A DNA stretch of 64,000 nt from Acidithiobacillus ferridurans (GCF_003966655.1 NZ_AP018795.1:620001-684000), one strand, 5' to 3'. Positions 9,859 through 18,695 are shown, counted from the first letter of the stretch. The notes: generated from the sequence alone by a model not told the origin. Numbers and translations are program-made.

Positions 9859-10128
9859 AGACCGGACAGACTCCGCCACCGAGGCGAGCACATCATCCCA
9901 TACACCCGCCCTGGCCTGCCGGAACAGACGCATGCCCGGATACCAGGGGGTGTCGTCCCGGTCCAGCAACCAGCGCCAGCATTGTGGCGCCACCTGTGGC
10001 CGCGACGAAAATGCGGCTTTGGTGCTATTGCGGTGGCTGGAAACGAGATTAACCGGTGGTTCCGGCTCCCGGCGGAAACCGTCCGAGATGTGGAGCGTTG
10101 GAAGTTTCGCCGCGATGAAGCACGAAAC
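9838..10128 (-). pseudogene. Remnant: C-terminal end of a TPR/glycosyltransferase-type protein
   Basis: The minus strand holds a 96-codon open stretch without a plausible start, ending TGA at 9838. Its end reads WRWLLDRDDTPWYPGMRLFR, then a GVWDDVLASVAE segment. This resembles the C-terminus of bacterial TPR/SPINDLY-type glycosyltransferases (W-x-W-x-x-D-R-x-D-S-P-W-Y-P-x-x-R-L-F-R-Q...G-D-W). Upstream of 10128 the frame is stopped and no further homology is visible, so the rest has been lost. The identification rests on pattern memory. Confidence 0.4.
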
Positions 10129-10325
10129 TCACGCCATAGCCGTATAGGCTTGGCGGGAGCAGTTCATGAATATCCCGGTGTCCAGCATCGCCCGCAAGAC
10201 GCTTTGTCCGCAGCGTATCGACCCCCGGCCAACGATGTTACTCACTCCGTTACGCAACAACACCGGATACGTATCACTTTTTATTACGTGATGCCCATAA
10301 ACAGACACTTATCTTCTTAATTTTC

Positions 10326-10341
10326 TGGCATGGATATTGCG
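10326..10341 (+). promoter_or_regulatory. Sigma-54 promoter (-24/-12) for the first glycine-rich pair
   Basis: TGGCAT-N5-TTGCG. The invariant GG (10327-10328) and GC (10339-10340) are separated by exactly 10 bases, matching the RpoN consensus TGGCAC-N5-TTGCA at nearly all informative positions. Transcription would begin near 10352, giving a ~83-base leader before the ATG at 10435. A matching sigma-54 activator is encoded at 18696-20084. Confidence 0.7.
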
Positions 10342-10434
10342 TCTACCAAGCGCCGACGGACAACCGTCCTTTTTGGACCATACCGTCTTGGCAAGGATAC
10401 CAATTTTCAACCATCTAATTTAGGAGTGATTATT

Positions 10435-11019
10435 ATGGGACTTAACGTTGGCGGTCTTCTTAGCACGGTAACGGGTTTGGTGGGCGGCATCCTGGGTGGC
10501 TCAGCCCCCGCTGGCCTTTCCATCAGCGATGTCAACACCCTGATGACGAATGGCGTTACTGCTGCCACCAATCTGGACAAAGCGGTTACCACCGATGCTT
10601 CCACCCTCGCAGCCAATATGACCAACGACATCACCACCGCCGCGCAGGGCACTCTGTCCATGGCCGTAAATGGTGCCGCAGCACTCAGCAAGAGCTTTTT
10701 GTCTGACTCTGCAAAGACCATTACCTCCTTGAACACGGCCGTAGGTGGTACCCTTGCCGGTGCGTACACCGCAGATGTGGCTGGTCCTCTGGCCGCAGGT
10801 GTGGGCGGTGGTATCAGTGGCATGCTGAGCGGCGTAGGCACGGGCGTGGGCAACGCCATGGCGAACATGGCCACCAGCATCCCGGCAGCCACCGCCTCCA
10901 TCGTCGGCTCCCTGGGTGCGTCCACCCTGACCGCAACGGGCCTGAGCGCCGTATTGGGCAGCGCCACGGTGGTGGGCAGCAGTGCTGCCCCCACCGGCTT
11001 GCTGAGCGGCTTGCTCTAA
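10435..11019 (+). CDS. Small Gly/Ala/Ser/Thr-rich protein with glycine zipper (pair 1, first)
   Basis: A 194-residue low-complexity protein starting ATG after TAGGAG. It lacks Cys, Trp and a classical Sec signal. The N-terminus has VGGLLS...GLVGGILGG. Gly at residues 125, 129, 133 and 137 form a perfect GxxxGxxxGxxxG zipper, and the C-terminus ends TGLLSGLL. The gene at 32194 ends with the same TGLLSGLL plus GSL. No database family comes to mind. Neighbourhood (type I exporter on the facing strand 0.6 kb away, sigma-54 promoter upstream) suggests a protein exported by that system: either a glycine-zipper toxin of the Cdz kind or a surface/matrix protein. Both are inference. Confidence 0.75.
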   Translation: MGLNVGGLLSTVTGLVGGILGGSAPAGLSISDVNTLMTNGVTAATNLDKAVTTDASTLAANMTNDITTAAQGTLSMAVNGAAALSKSFLSDSAKTITSLNTAVGGTLAGAYTADVAGPLAAGVGGGISGMLSGVGTGVGNAMANMATSIPAATASIVGSLGASTLTATGLSAVLGSATVVGSSAAPTGLLSGLL

Positions 11020-11054
11020 TAATCGGCGTACAAAGCAAAGCCGGTTAAGTAACG

Positions 11055-11082
11055 CGACAGCGCGGGGAGACTCGCGCTGTTG
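11055..11082 (+). terminator. Intergenic stem-loop between pair-1 genes
   Basis: CGACAGCGCG pairs with CGCGCTGTTG (one G-U) across an 8-base loop, followed by a weak TCTTATC. It may be an attenuator or mRNA stabiliser that lowers expression of the second gene relative to the first. Confidence 0.5.
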
Positions 11083-11125
11083 TCTTATCATCATATCAGG
11101 TCTATCGATTACAAGGAGTCCACAG

Positions 11126-11593
11126 ATGGGCGTATTGAGCAGCCTCCTTTCGGGAGTATTGGCCACACTGGGCTTAGGCGGTTCGGGTGGGAGCAGTCAA
11201 CCCGTTGCGACGGTGGAGACGGTGGCCAGCACCACCGCGGCAATGAATCAGGCGGTAGCGGCATCCATCAACCAGGCGGCCGGACTGACCAGCGGCGGCA
11301 TCGGTTATGCCAACGGCGAACTGACCACCACCTTGACGCAGGCAACATCGAAGCTGATGAACGGCATTTTGACCACGCAAACGGCGATCCCGGCCATGCT
11401 GCAGGGCACCAGTGCCCTCAGTCCCACAGGTATACTCAACACCCTCAGCGCCGACGGCGCACAGGCCGGGATGATGGTGGCCGGTTATGCCAGCCAGATG
11501 CCGGCGAACGTCGCCAAAAGTATCGCCGACGCGGTCGGTAATTATCCGACTGTGGTCATGCCGACCGGTATTTCCGGCCAACTCTTTTACTGA
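11126..11593 (+). CDS. Small Gly/Ala/Thr-rich protein (pair 1, second)
   Basis: A 155-residue low-complexity protein starting ATG after AAGGAG. The N-terminus MGVLSSLLSGVLATLGLGG matches in style the N-termini of the proteins at 10435 and 32194 (LLSxL...GGS). The centre is Ala/Thr/Gln-rich amphipathic sequence and the end is ISGQLFY. It has no Cys or Trp and no Sec signal. It lies 106 bases after its partner with a hairpin between, and its stop is 3 bases from the convergent TonB-like gene. I infer that it is the second member of a two-protein unit. The function is not established. Confidence 0.7.
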   Translation: MGVLSSLLSGVLATLGLGGSGGSSQPVATVETVASTTAAMNQAVAASINQAAGLTSGGIGYANGELTTTLTQATSKLMNGILTTQTAIPAMLQGTSALSPTGILNTLSADGAQAGMMVAGYASQMPANVAKSIADAVGNYPTVVMPTGISGQLFY

Positions 11594-11596
11594 ATT

Positions 11597-12427
11597 TCAG
11601 GAATCGGAACCCAACAGGGCCTGGGACAGGCTTCCTGACAACCCTTGGGTAGGCATGATGCCTGCGCCGCCCGATGCAGAGGGCTGGGATTGGGCTCCGA
11701 CATCACCGTTCAGGAAGTTCATCGTACAACGGATTACCAGTTTATTGGCCTGCCGGGCCAGATCCTCGGGGAAAGGGGCGAACGGAGAAGCCGTGCGGAT
11801 CATGCGAACCGCCTTATCGGCTGCGCTGGTCGGCAGGGTCGACCGGACGACGGACAACTGCGCCAGATTGCCGTTGCGGAACACGGTAACCCGCACCTGT
11901 ATCTCGCCCCCTCTTTCTATGGGCCCCTCGCGCGCGCCCCTGCTCTCCACCTGCCGTATCCAGTACGTCACATAACGGCTGATGAGACTCGCCTTATGGG
12001 GCGTGGAAACCGTCCATGCCGGCGGCGGATAGGCCGCATGGGTCATGGCCGGCGGCGCTGCTGGCTGGGAGGGCGGGGGCTTTGGGAGGCCATGCTTTGC
12101 CGGAAGCGTCCCGGTCTGGCGGGCGGAGGGACTACTGGACGCCAGCCGGGATGCCTTTCCGTGCAGGTCGACAGGGGCCATTTTTGCCGGAGGCACCGGC
12201 GCGGCGGGAGCCGGAGGCGATGGCGGCACCCTGACCATACGGAAGGCCGAGGGCGCCGCAACGGTTCTGGTGACCTCATGACGGATGGTGCGATAGATTA
12301 AAAAGGTGAGCGAGGCGACGCAGACCGCCGCGCCGATCAACCACAAGGTCAACCGGTCCCTGGAAAAAACCACCCTGAGCCGTTCACGCGTGTTCAGCGC
12401 CCGCTCCCGAAGACGACGGCGCGGCAT
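11597..12427 (-). CDS. TonB-family C-terminal domain protein
   Basis: A 276-residue protein whose start at 12427 follows GGAGAAG. Order: basic cytoplasmic head, a single membrane segment near residues 26-45 (LTLWLIGAAVCVASLTFLIY), a Pro/Ala-rich spacer (~65-130) and a TonB_2-like C-domain (EIQVRVTVFRNGNLAQLSVV, then AVRMI-TASPFAPFPEDL). This is the shape of an energy-transducing TonB or of TolA-type periplasmic spanning proteins. No ExbB/ExbD genes are near. It overlaps the end of the TolC-like gene by 44 bases and closes the exporter operon, so it may couple inner-membrane energy or cell-wall spanning to that channel. The coupling role is inference. Confidence 0.7.
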   Translation of the reverse strand: MPRRRLRERALNTRERLRVVFSRDRLTLWLIGAAVCVASLTFLIYRTIRHEVTRTVAAPSAFRMVRVPPSPPAPAAPVPPAKMAPVDLHGKASRLASSSPSARQTGTLPAKHGLPKPPPSQPAAPPAMTHAAYPPPAWTVSTPHKASLISRYVTYWIRQVESRGAREGPIERGGEIQVRVTVFRNGNLAQLSVVRSTLPTSAADKAVRMIRTASPFAPFPEDLARQANKLVIRCTMNFLNGDVGAQSQPSASGGAGIMPTQGLSGSLSQALLGSDS

Positions 12428-14252
12428 TGTCGGCTTCTCCAGCCTGTGTTTTCTGGAGCAGGCTGTCGGCGACATGCCGCGGATCCACCATGGCGTACAA
12501 CATCCAGCGGGCCACTTGCAGTTGCGCACGGGCGTCCCGACACGCATCCTCAGCATTCATGGTTTTGATTTGCGCGGCGTGCCGATCGGTTTTGCTGATG
12601 CGCCCGTGTGCATAAAGCTCTTCCATCAGTTTCTGATTTTGCCGGGCACGGGCATAGATGCTCTCCAGCGCGGCCAGGCGGGCGGTGCCGGCACGCACTT
12701 CCTCCTGGTTCACTCGCAGTTCCTGACGCCCTTCCTGCAGCGCCCGCTGATAGCGGATCAGCGCCGCTTCCGACCGCGCCTCCGCGGTATCCAGCTTGGC
12801 CATATGGCCGGTGAACGGTGCGAGAGTCTGGGTAATGGAAATGCCCACCGTATAATTACTGGGCGACGTGGAGCCGATCGCCCGGCCAAACCCCTGACTG
12901 GACGTGCCGATCCAGTTGTACCCCGTCTGCAGATTCACATTCGGGAGAAAGGAACCGCGCACCGCATCCACCCGATCCCGGGCCTTGCGCAGTGCGGCAC
13001 GGGCGACCTGCACGCTCGGCAGGTTTTCCACGGCGGCCCCCTCCACGGTCGCAACATCGAATTCCGGCGGGGTGGGTATGCTGTCATGCACGCCGGACTG
13101 GAGCAGATCGAAAGCGCCGGTTTTGCCCGTGAGCAGAGCGAGGTTCGTTTGCGCCTTGACCAGTCGCTTTTTCGTATCCTGGCGCTGTGCTTCCAGATTC
13201 GCGACCTGACTCCGCATCTGGTTCAAATCGATTCGACTTTCGTTTCCCTGCCGCATCCGCTGCTCGGCCAGGGCGAGGTCCTGACGCATGAACACCAGAG
13301 ACCGCTGGATCGCCCGCAACTGCCACTGCAGACTTTGCAACTCTTCATAGCCAGCCAGCACATTCAGAGCGGTGCGCCTGCGCCGCTCAGACACCTGCTC
13401 GTGACCGGCATGGACACCCTGACGGGAAGCCGCCAGATTGGCGATCCCCTGTCCGCCTTCGAACAGATTCAGGCTGGCCATCACACTGAGATAATTGGAA
13501 TAGTTATTGCCTTGGGTCACCACGATGGTGGAGCCGATCAAGGACACCGCTGGATGGTTGGTCTGATTACCGTATAACTGGGTTTGCGCCTGAAAATTCA
13601 GATGCGGTAAAAACTGCCCGAAGGCGTCCAGTGACTCGGCCTGCGCCTCGCGCAGCGACTGATCGGCGAGCCGGATATCGGAATTATTGGCCAGGGCGGT
13701 AGCCAGCAACTCGTGCAGCTTGCTACCGCCGCCCGCCGCCACGGCTCCCACCGGCGCCGCCGACGAATGGGCCGTGGCATGGAGGTCCGGCAGAGCAGGT
13801 GCGGATGCGCGCGGCGCCATAATGGTTACGGCGGCCGCATGATCCGCCGGATGGGTGCCCGCGTCCGCAGCGGAGTTGCGGACTTTGGTTACCCCATGCC
13901 CGGAGGACAGCGCCAGCGCAACAGTAGTCGAGGGGACCACATGGGACAACGCCGCTGGTGTCCGGATCGGCGCCGGAGGCGTTGGCGTGGATCCGACCGG
14001 CGAACGCTTTTTCACCGCCCGCCGAGCCTGTGCCTGTGCTGGTGGGAGCAGGCCTGGGGCGACGGTTTCCGGTGATGCCGGCAATGCGTTCATCAACGCC
14101 GAACCCAGTCCGGCGCCATCCGCATCATTCTGCGTCAGCGATCCCGCGCAGGCCCCCGGCAGGATACCGATCATCATCCAGCAGGCCAGTACCCAACGGG
14201 TACTTCCCGGATGCCGCGCAGGAATCCGCCAAGGTAAAGTCCGCTTCCTCAT
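12384..14252 (-). CDS. TolC-like outer membrane efflux protein with long N-terminal extension
   Basis: A 622-residue protein, longer than TolC (~490). Residues ~20-36 form a hydrophobic export signal ending PGACAG, with a possible but non-canonical lipid-attachment Cys. Residues ~40-170 are Ala/Pro/Thr-rich and unlike TolC. The two outer-membrane-efflux repeats begin near residue 175 (KLHELLATALANNSDIRLAD, then LPHLNFQAQTQ) and again near 385 with LPNVNLQTGYNW. It is the outer-membrane duct of the type I secretion system. It overlaps the HlyD-like gene as ATGA, so the order is ABC - adaptor - channel in one operon. Confidence 0.85.
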   Translation of the reverse strand: MRKRTLPWRIPARHPGSTRWVLACWMMIGILPGACAGSLTQNDADGAGLGSALMNALPASPETVAPGLLPPAQAQARRAVKKRSPVGSTPTPPAPIRTPAALSHVVPSTTVALALSSGHGVTKVRNSAADAGTHPADHAAAVTIMAPRASAPALPDLHATAHSSAAPVGAVAAGGGSKLHELLATALANNSDIRLADQSLREAQAESLDAFGQFLPHLNFQAQTQLYGNQTNHPAVSLIGSTIVVTQGNNYSNYLSVMASLNLFEGGQGIANLAASRQGVHAGHEQVSERRRRTALNVLAGYEELQSLQWQLRAIQRSLVFMRQDLALAEQRMRQGNESRIDLNQMRSQVANLEAQRQDTKKRLVKAQTNLALLTGKTGAFDLLQSGVHDSIPTPPEFDVATVEGAAVENLPSVQVARAALRKARDRVDAVRGSFLPNVNLQTGYNWIGTSSQGFGRAIGSTSPSNYTVGISITQTLAPFTGHMAKLDTAEARSEAALIRYQRALQEGRQELRVNQEEVRAGTARLAALESIYARARQNQKLMEELYAHGRISKTDRHAAQIKTMNAEDACRDARAQLQVARWMLYAMVDPRHVADSLLQKTQAGEADNAAPSSSGAGAEHA

Positions 14253-15646
14253 CGAACCGACAGCCCTTCATCCCAGTCGCGGAACAAGGGGCCCAGGAAA
14301 AACTGGATGATCCGACGCCTGCCGGTGTTGATGTTGGCGGATACGGTCATGCCCGGACGCATTTTCACGGACACCCCGTGTACCATCAGATAAGGGTGAG
14401 GGACGGTGATGTGCACCCGGTAGGATAATCCCGCACCAGCCAGGGCCTTACCGGACCCGTTCGGAGAAACGGCATCGGGGCTGATTTTCTGGACAACCCC
14501 TTGCAGGGCGCCGTACTGCTCGAAGGGATAGGCGGAGACTTTTACCCGCGCTGTCTGACCGACATGCACGAAAGCCATGTGGGCATCCGGCAGATACGCC
14601 TCCACCACCAGCGGTGTACCGCTGGGGACGATACTGACCACCGGTTGTGCGGCGGTCACCACCTCGCCCACGTTGCGCACCGCGAGGTCCTGCACGATGC
14701 CGTCCACCGGCGAACGTAATTCGTGCAGGGATAGATCGTGGCTGGCGTGGGTTTGTTGCGCCTGCAACGAAATCAGCGACTGGGCGTTTTCTCCGAGGCT
14801 ATGCAGCAGGGTGGCGTGATAACTCGCCTTGATGCCCTCAATATCTTGGCGGTATTCCACCTGCCTTTGCAGATAACGGGCGATATCTCCCTGGTTCTGG
14901 GCGATCTGGCTTTGCAGGCCGAGTTCCTTTTGCCGCGCATTTTCGTATTCCATGCGGGGGATGGCGCCGCTTTGCGCAAGGGATGCATCGGCGACGACCT
15001 GGGGGTGCAACAGCGCCTCCTGATTTTGCAGACTCTGAGCCAACGCCCGTGCTGAGTTCAGTGCCGTGGCGTTCTGCTCGGCACGCGACTGCGCCGCCTG
15101 CAGACGGCTTTGATAGTCGGCCTCCTGGGCGGCCTGCAACGCCTTCTCCATCCGTATGTATTCAGGGTTGGTGCCCGATGCGGGTGCAATGGCGCTTCGC
15201 CCGCTCAGTTGCGCGTGGATACGCGCCTGCTGCAGATTCCGGAAGGCCAGCTCCTGCTGGGTGGCCTGCAGATTCGCCCGGGTGATCGCCGGATTGAGCG
15301 ATACCAGAAGTTGTCCCTTGCGCACCGTCTCGCCGTCATGCACATAGATGCGTTCGACGGTGGCCGTGGACAGGGGCTGTACCACCTTGACCCGCCCGTC
15401 GGGGATGAACTGCCCGGTCGCCGTTGCCACGATATTGATTTTGCCCAGATAAGACCACAGCAGCGCGGCGAAGAGCAGCGCCAGCAGTGTCCAGAGTATC
15501 CAGTGCTGCCAAGGCGCCGGCGGCCGCTCCTGAATTTCCAGCAATGGCGGCAGAAACTCGTTTTCGAGCTTTTTCAGGGCCGCCTGGCGGTTCCGTTCCC
15601 GGGCCTCCGCCAAGCTGCCGCGCAGGTTGTTGCCGATCTGCCCCAT
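14249..15646 (-). CDS. HlyD-type membrane fusion protein (type I secretion adaptor)
   Basis: A 465-residue protein: cytoplasmic head, one membrane helix near residues 46-66, a lipoyl-like hairpin half (LGKINIVATATGQFIPDGRVK), a long Gln/Ala-rich coiled coil (~130-310), the second lipoyl half (LRSPVDGIVQDLAVRNVGEVV) and a beta-barrel domain ending in MRPGMTVSANI, the usual HlyD C-terminal signature (MxPGMxVxAxI). It bridges the ABC transporter and the TolC-like channel through the periplasm. The start at 15646 overlaps the ABC stop region by one base. In HlyD the extreme C-terminus helps recruit TolC. Confidence 0.9.
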   Translation of the reverse strand: MGQIGNNLRGSLAEARERNRQAALKKLENEFLPPLLEIQERPPAPWQHWILWTLLALLFAALLWSYLGKINIVATATGQFIPDGRVKVVQPLSTATVERIYVHDGETVRKGQLLVSLNPAITRANLQATQQELAFRNLQQARIHAQLSGRSAIAPASGTNPEYIRMEKALQAAQEADYQSRLQAAQSRAEQNATALNSARALAQSLQNQEALLHPQVVADASLAQSGAIPRMEYENARQKELGLQSQIAQNQGDIARYLQRQVEYRQDIEGIKASYHATLLHSLGENAQSLISLQAQQTHASHDLSLHELRSPVDGIVQDLAVRNVGEVVTAAQPVVSIVPSGTPLVVEAYLPDAHMAFVHVGQTARVKVSAYPFEQYGALQGVVQKISPDAVSPNGSGKALAGAGLSYRVHITVPHPYLMVHGVSVKMRPGMTVSANINTGRRRIIQFFLGPLFRDWDEGLSVR

Positions 15647-15647
15647 A

Positions 15648-17816
15648 TCAGGCCTCCTCTTCGTCGCGGGCCAACAGGGCATAGATCCCTTTCTGGGCCA
15701 TCAACGCCTGATGCGCGCCATATTCCGCCAATCGGCCATCATCCAGGACGAGGACGATATCCGCCGAGCGAATGGACGCCAGGCGGTGCGCCGCCATGAA
15801 CACCGTCCGCCCCTGGCAGATTTTGGAGAGGTTTTTCCAGATGATGCGCTCCGATTCATAATCCAGCGCACTGGTGGCTTCATCAAAAATCAATATCCGC
15901 GGATCGCCCAGCAGCGCGCGGGCGATGGCGATGCGCTGCCTCTGGCCTCCCGACAGCGAATCGCCCCGTTCGCCTACCTTGGTGTCGTAGGCGTCGGGGA
16001 GCTTGCTGATGAACTCGTGGGCGCCAGCGAGTTCCGCCGCCGCGATGATCCTGTCCAGCGGCGCCTCGGGATAAACCATCGCAATATTTTCCCGGATGGT
16101 CCCCGAAAACAGAAAGTTATCCTGAAGCACCACGCCGATCTGGCGGCGCAGCCAATTGGGCTCCACATGGCGCAGATCGACGCCGTCGATCAGCACATTG
16201 CCGGAATCCGGCAGATACAAACGCTGCAACATCTTCGCCAGGGTGCTCTTGCCGGAACCGCTGCGCCCGACGATGCCGACAAAGGAGCCCGCGGGAATAT
16301 CAAAGCTGATGCCCTTGAGCACCTCGTCACCGTCCGCCGTATAACGAAAGTGCACATTTTCCAGGGTGACCCGGCCATGCAGCGCACCCGGCGAGGCCTT
16401 GCCGATATCGATGACCGGCTCCGCCGGCGTATTCATCAAATCGCCCATACGGCTCACGGAAACCCCGACCTGCTGAAAATGCTGCCACAACTGCGCCAGA
16501 CGGAGGATGGGGCCGGTCACCTGGCCGGAGATCATCTGAAAGGCGATCAGTTCGCCGACACTGATGTCTCCGGACAAGGTAAGTTTGACCCCCACCCAGA
16601 GAATCGTCAGCGTCCCCATCCGTTGAATCATTTGGGTCAGGGAGCCGGTGATTCCGGCCAGACGGTCGACGCGGTAGGAAGCCATCACATAGCGCGACAG
16701 ACTCTGCTCCCAGCGCTGGTAGATGCGGGACTCCACAGCCAGCGCCTTGACCGTCTGAATACCGGTGATGGTCTCGACCAGAAAAGACTGGTTTTCGGCG
16801 CCCCGGTCGAAGCGCTCTTGCAACAACTGCCGCAGCATGGGAAACACCAGGAGGGATATGCCGACCATGAAGGGAATGGTAGCCAGCACCACCAGGGTCA
16901 GGCGCACACTGTAAAAGAACAGTACGACGAGGAAAATGCCGACGAACCATACGTCGATGAACGCCATGAGGGTGGGTCCGGTCAGAAACTGCCGTACCAC
17001 CTCCAGTTCCCGCACCCGCGCCACGGTCGAGCCGACGGTCCGGGATTCAAAATAGCGCATGGGGATACGCAGCACATGGGCGAACAGACGCGCGCCGAGA
17101 GTGACGTCGATACGATTGGTCGTATGGGTCATCATCAGCGTTTTGAGCACGTTCAGGGTGGTTTCGAAGGCGATCACCACCAGCATCCCCACCGCCAGAA
17201 TGTCCAGGGTGGGCAGGCTGTGATAGACCAGCACCCGGTCGATCACCAACTGGATGAACAACGGCATGGCCAGACCGAACATCTGCACCACGAAGGCCGC
17301 CACCAGAACTTCGATGACGGGCTGCCGGTATTTGAGAATGATGGGAATGAACCAGCGCAACCCGAAGCGCTGCCCCGCCGCATTCCACTCGAAGCGCGGC
17401 TTGATGAGCAACACCCGTCCGGTCCAGACCTGGTGGAGGGTGGCTTCATCCAGTATCAGTTGACCGCGCTGCGGATCCACCGCGACCAGGCGGTTATTCT
17501 CGAAACGGGCCAGCACGAGGTAATTGCCATCCCGCAACTCGGCCATCACCGGATACGTCTGGCGGGCCAGATCCGTCCATTTCAACTGAACCGCCTTCGC
17601 CACCAGACGCACTTCGCGAGCCGCCAGAATGATTTTGCCCAGCGGCAGAATGGGTTCGGACATACCCAAGGCGCGCGCCAACTGCTCGGCGTTACACGGC
17701 CGCTGGTAATATCCGGCGATCAGCGCGAGGCATTGCAGCCCGCTGGAGGCAATGCCACCGGCCTTGCCTTGAGCGGCGGGCCCGGTGGCACCGCCATGGT
17801 TTTCCTCCGCCGTCAT
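15648..17816 (-). CDS. Type I secretion ABC transporter with degenerate C39 domain
   Basis: A 722-residue HlyB-like transporter. Residues 1-150 form a C39-peptidase fold. The catalytic Cys position, expected in a D-C-G-x-x-C-L-A pattern, reads S-S-G-L-Q-C-L-A, so the nucleophile is lost and this is a C39-like docking domain as in HlyB. Six membrane helices follow (~160-430). The nucleotide-binding domain has Walker A GRSGSGKST (~513-521), the signature LSGGQRQRIA (~620) and Walker B ILIFDEATSALD. It should export unprocessed proteins with a C-terminal signal rather than double-glycine leader peptides. ATGA overlap with the DUF2968 gene upstream. Confidence 0.92.
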   Translation of the reverse strand: MTAEENHGGATGPAAQGKAGGIASSGLQCLALIAGYYQRPCNAEQLARALGMSEPILPLGKIILAAREVRLVAKAVQLKWTDLARQTYPVMAELRDGNYLVLARFENNRLVAVDPQRGQLILDEATLHQVWTGRVLLIKPRFEWNAAGQRFGLRWFIPIILKYRQPVIEVLVAAFVVQMFGLAMPLFIQLVIDRVLVYHSLPTLDILAVGMLVVIAFETTLNVLKTLMMTHTTNRIDVTLGARLFAHVLRIPMRYFESRTVGSTVARVRELEVVRQFLTGPTLMAFIDVWFVGIFLVVLFFYSVRLTLVVLATIPFMVGISLLVFPMLRQLLQERFDRGAENQSFLVETITGIQTVKALAVESRIYQRWEQSLSRYVMASYRVDRLAGITGSLTQMIQRMGTLTILWVGVKLTLSGDISVGELIAFQMISGQVTGPILRLAQLWQHFQQVGVSVSRMGDLMNTPAEPVIDIGKASPGALHGRVTLENVHFRYTADGDEVLKGISFDIPAGSFVGIVGRSGSGKSTLAKMLQRLYLPDSGNVLIDGVDLRHVEPNWLRRQIGVVLQDNFLFSGTIRENIAMVYPEAPLDRIIAAAELAGAHEFISKLPDAYDTKVGERGDSLSGGQRQRIAIARALLGDPRILIFDEATSALDYESERIIWKNLSKICQGRTVFMAAHRLASIRSADIVLVLDDGRLAEYGAHQALMAQKGIYALLARDEEEA

Positions 17817-18589
17817 GGATGCGCAGTAGCCCGCACCTGAATCTTCGGCTTCTGGTGGGGGGTGACCCCGACCGGAGCAGACGCTGAGGGAAGCGTTTGC
17901 AGATCACCCAGAGACGGGCCTTCCTGCGCCTTGCTCTGCAATCCGGCAATCGCGGCATTGGTTTGGTCCAGTTGGCGTTGCAGTTCCTGGCGCCGGGAAT
18001 TCAGCGCCTGGGCTTCGGAGAGAAGCTGGCTCTGGGCCGCGGTTCCCGCCTGCATGACCTTTTGCTGGGCGGATATCTGCTGCTCCAGTTCCGCTTCGCG
18101 CTTTTGTTGTGCCCGCAGGCTGCTGCGTGCCACCGCGATACGCGCATCCAACTGAATTTTGGCGATGTCCGGGGCAGATAAGCGTATGGTTTGCGTCGCC
18201 AGTTTGGTGTACAGCATTTCCGCCTTGTGACCGTCGGCGGTTTGTCCAACCCACCAGAAATCGTGGTTCTTGAGCAGGACGACCGTATAGTTGAGCGTAC
18301 TCGGATTAAAGAACATGGCCGCCGCGAAAGGGCCGTTATAGATGGTCCGCAGCTCCACCAACCGGTGTTCCTTGATCGACTGCAACACATGCTGGGTCAG
18401 TACCGGGGCCTCTGCCGGCGCGGTAGACGGCACGGCCTGCCGGGCACTCACGGGTGCGGACGGCGCAGCGTTGCTGCTGCTGTCAGTGCCCGCCCGGGCC
18501 ACGCCGGTGACGGGCAAGGCGCCCATGACGACGGCGAATACCGCCATCCGGATACTCTGTTTTCCGTTTTGCTTTTCCATATCTCGCAT
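17813..18589 (-). CDS. DUF2968-like periplasmic coiled-coil protein
   Basis: A 258-residue protein starting MRDMEK with GGGAG correctly spaced (an ATG at 18580 is the alternative). Signal peptide residues ~12-32. A globular part from ~65-140 (ELRTIYNGPFAAAMFF, then YTVVLLKNHDFWWVGQT) resembles DUF2968, and a coiled coil runs ~145-220 (Gln/Glu/Ala heptads). The family has no assigned function. It is the first gene of the exporter cluster, 107 bases after the sigma-54 activator, and overlaps the ABC gene by ATGA, so it is probably an accessory periplasmic component of this secretion system. Confidence 0.6.
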   Translation of the reverse strand: MRDMEKQNGKQSIRMAVFAVVMGALPVTGVARAGTDSSSNAAPSAPVSARQAVPSTAPAEAPVLTQHVLQSIKEHRLVELRTIYNGPFAAAMFFNPSTLNYTVVLLKNHDFWWVGQTADGHKAEMLYTKLATQTIRLSAPDIAKIQLDARIAVARSSLRAQQKREAELEQQISAQQKVMQAGTAAQSQLLSEAQALNSRRQELQRQLDQTNAAIAGLQSKAQEGPSLGDLQTLPSASAPVGVTPHQKPKIQVRATAHP

Positions 18590-18695
18590 CCTGTTTCTCC
18601 CTGTAAAAACGCGTAATGGCCTTGCGGCCGCAAACCGGTCGTTCGACGGATCCTTGTCGCTGCTGCTGATATGCCGACTGTGCGTCGGCTCGGTG

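Noticed and set aside
15627-17840. A 737-codon plus-strand frame opposite the ABC transporter
   Set aside because: A shadow frame of the HlyB-like gene; His/Gln/Arg-rich with no motif.
18622-18633. 12-base palindrome TTGCGGCCGCAA before the DUF2968 gene
   Set aside because: Short and GC-rich enough to be chance in this genome; no second copy at a comparable position was noticed.
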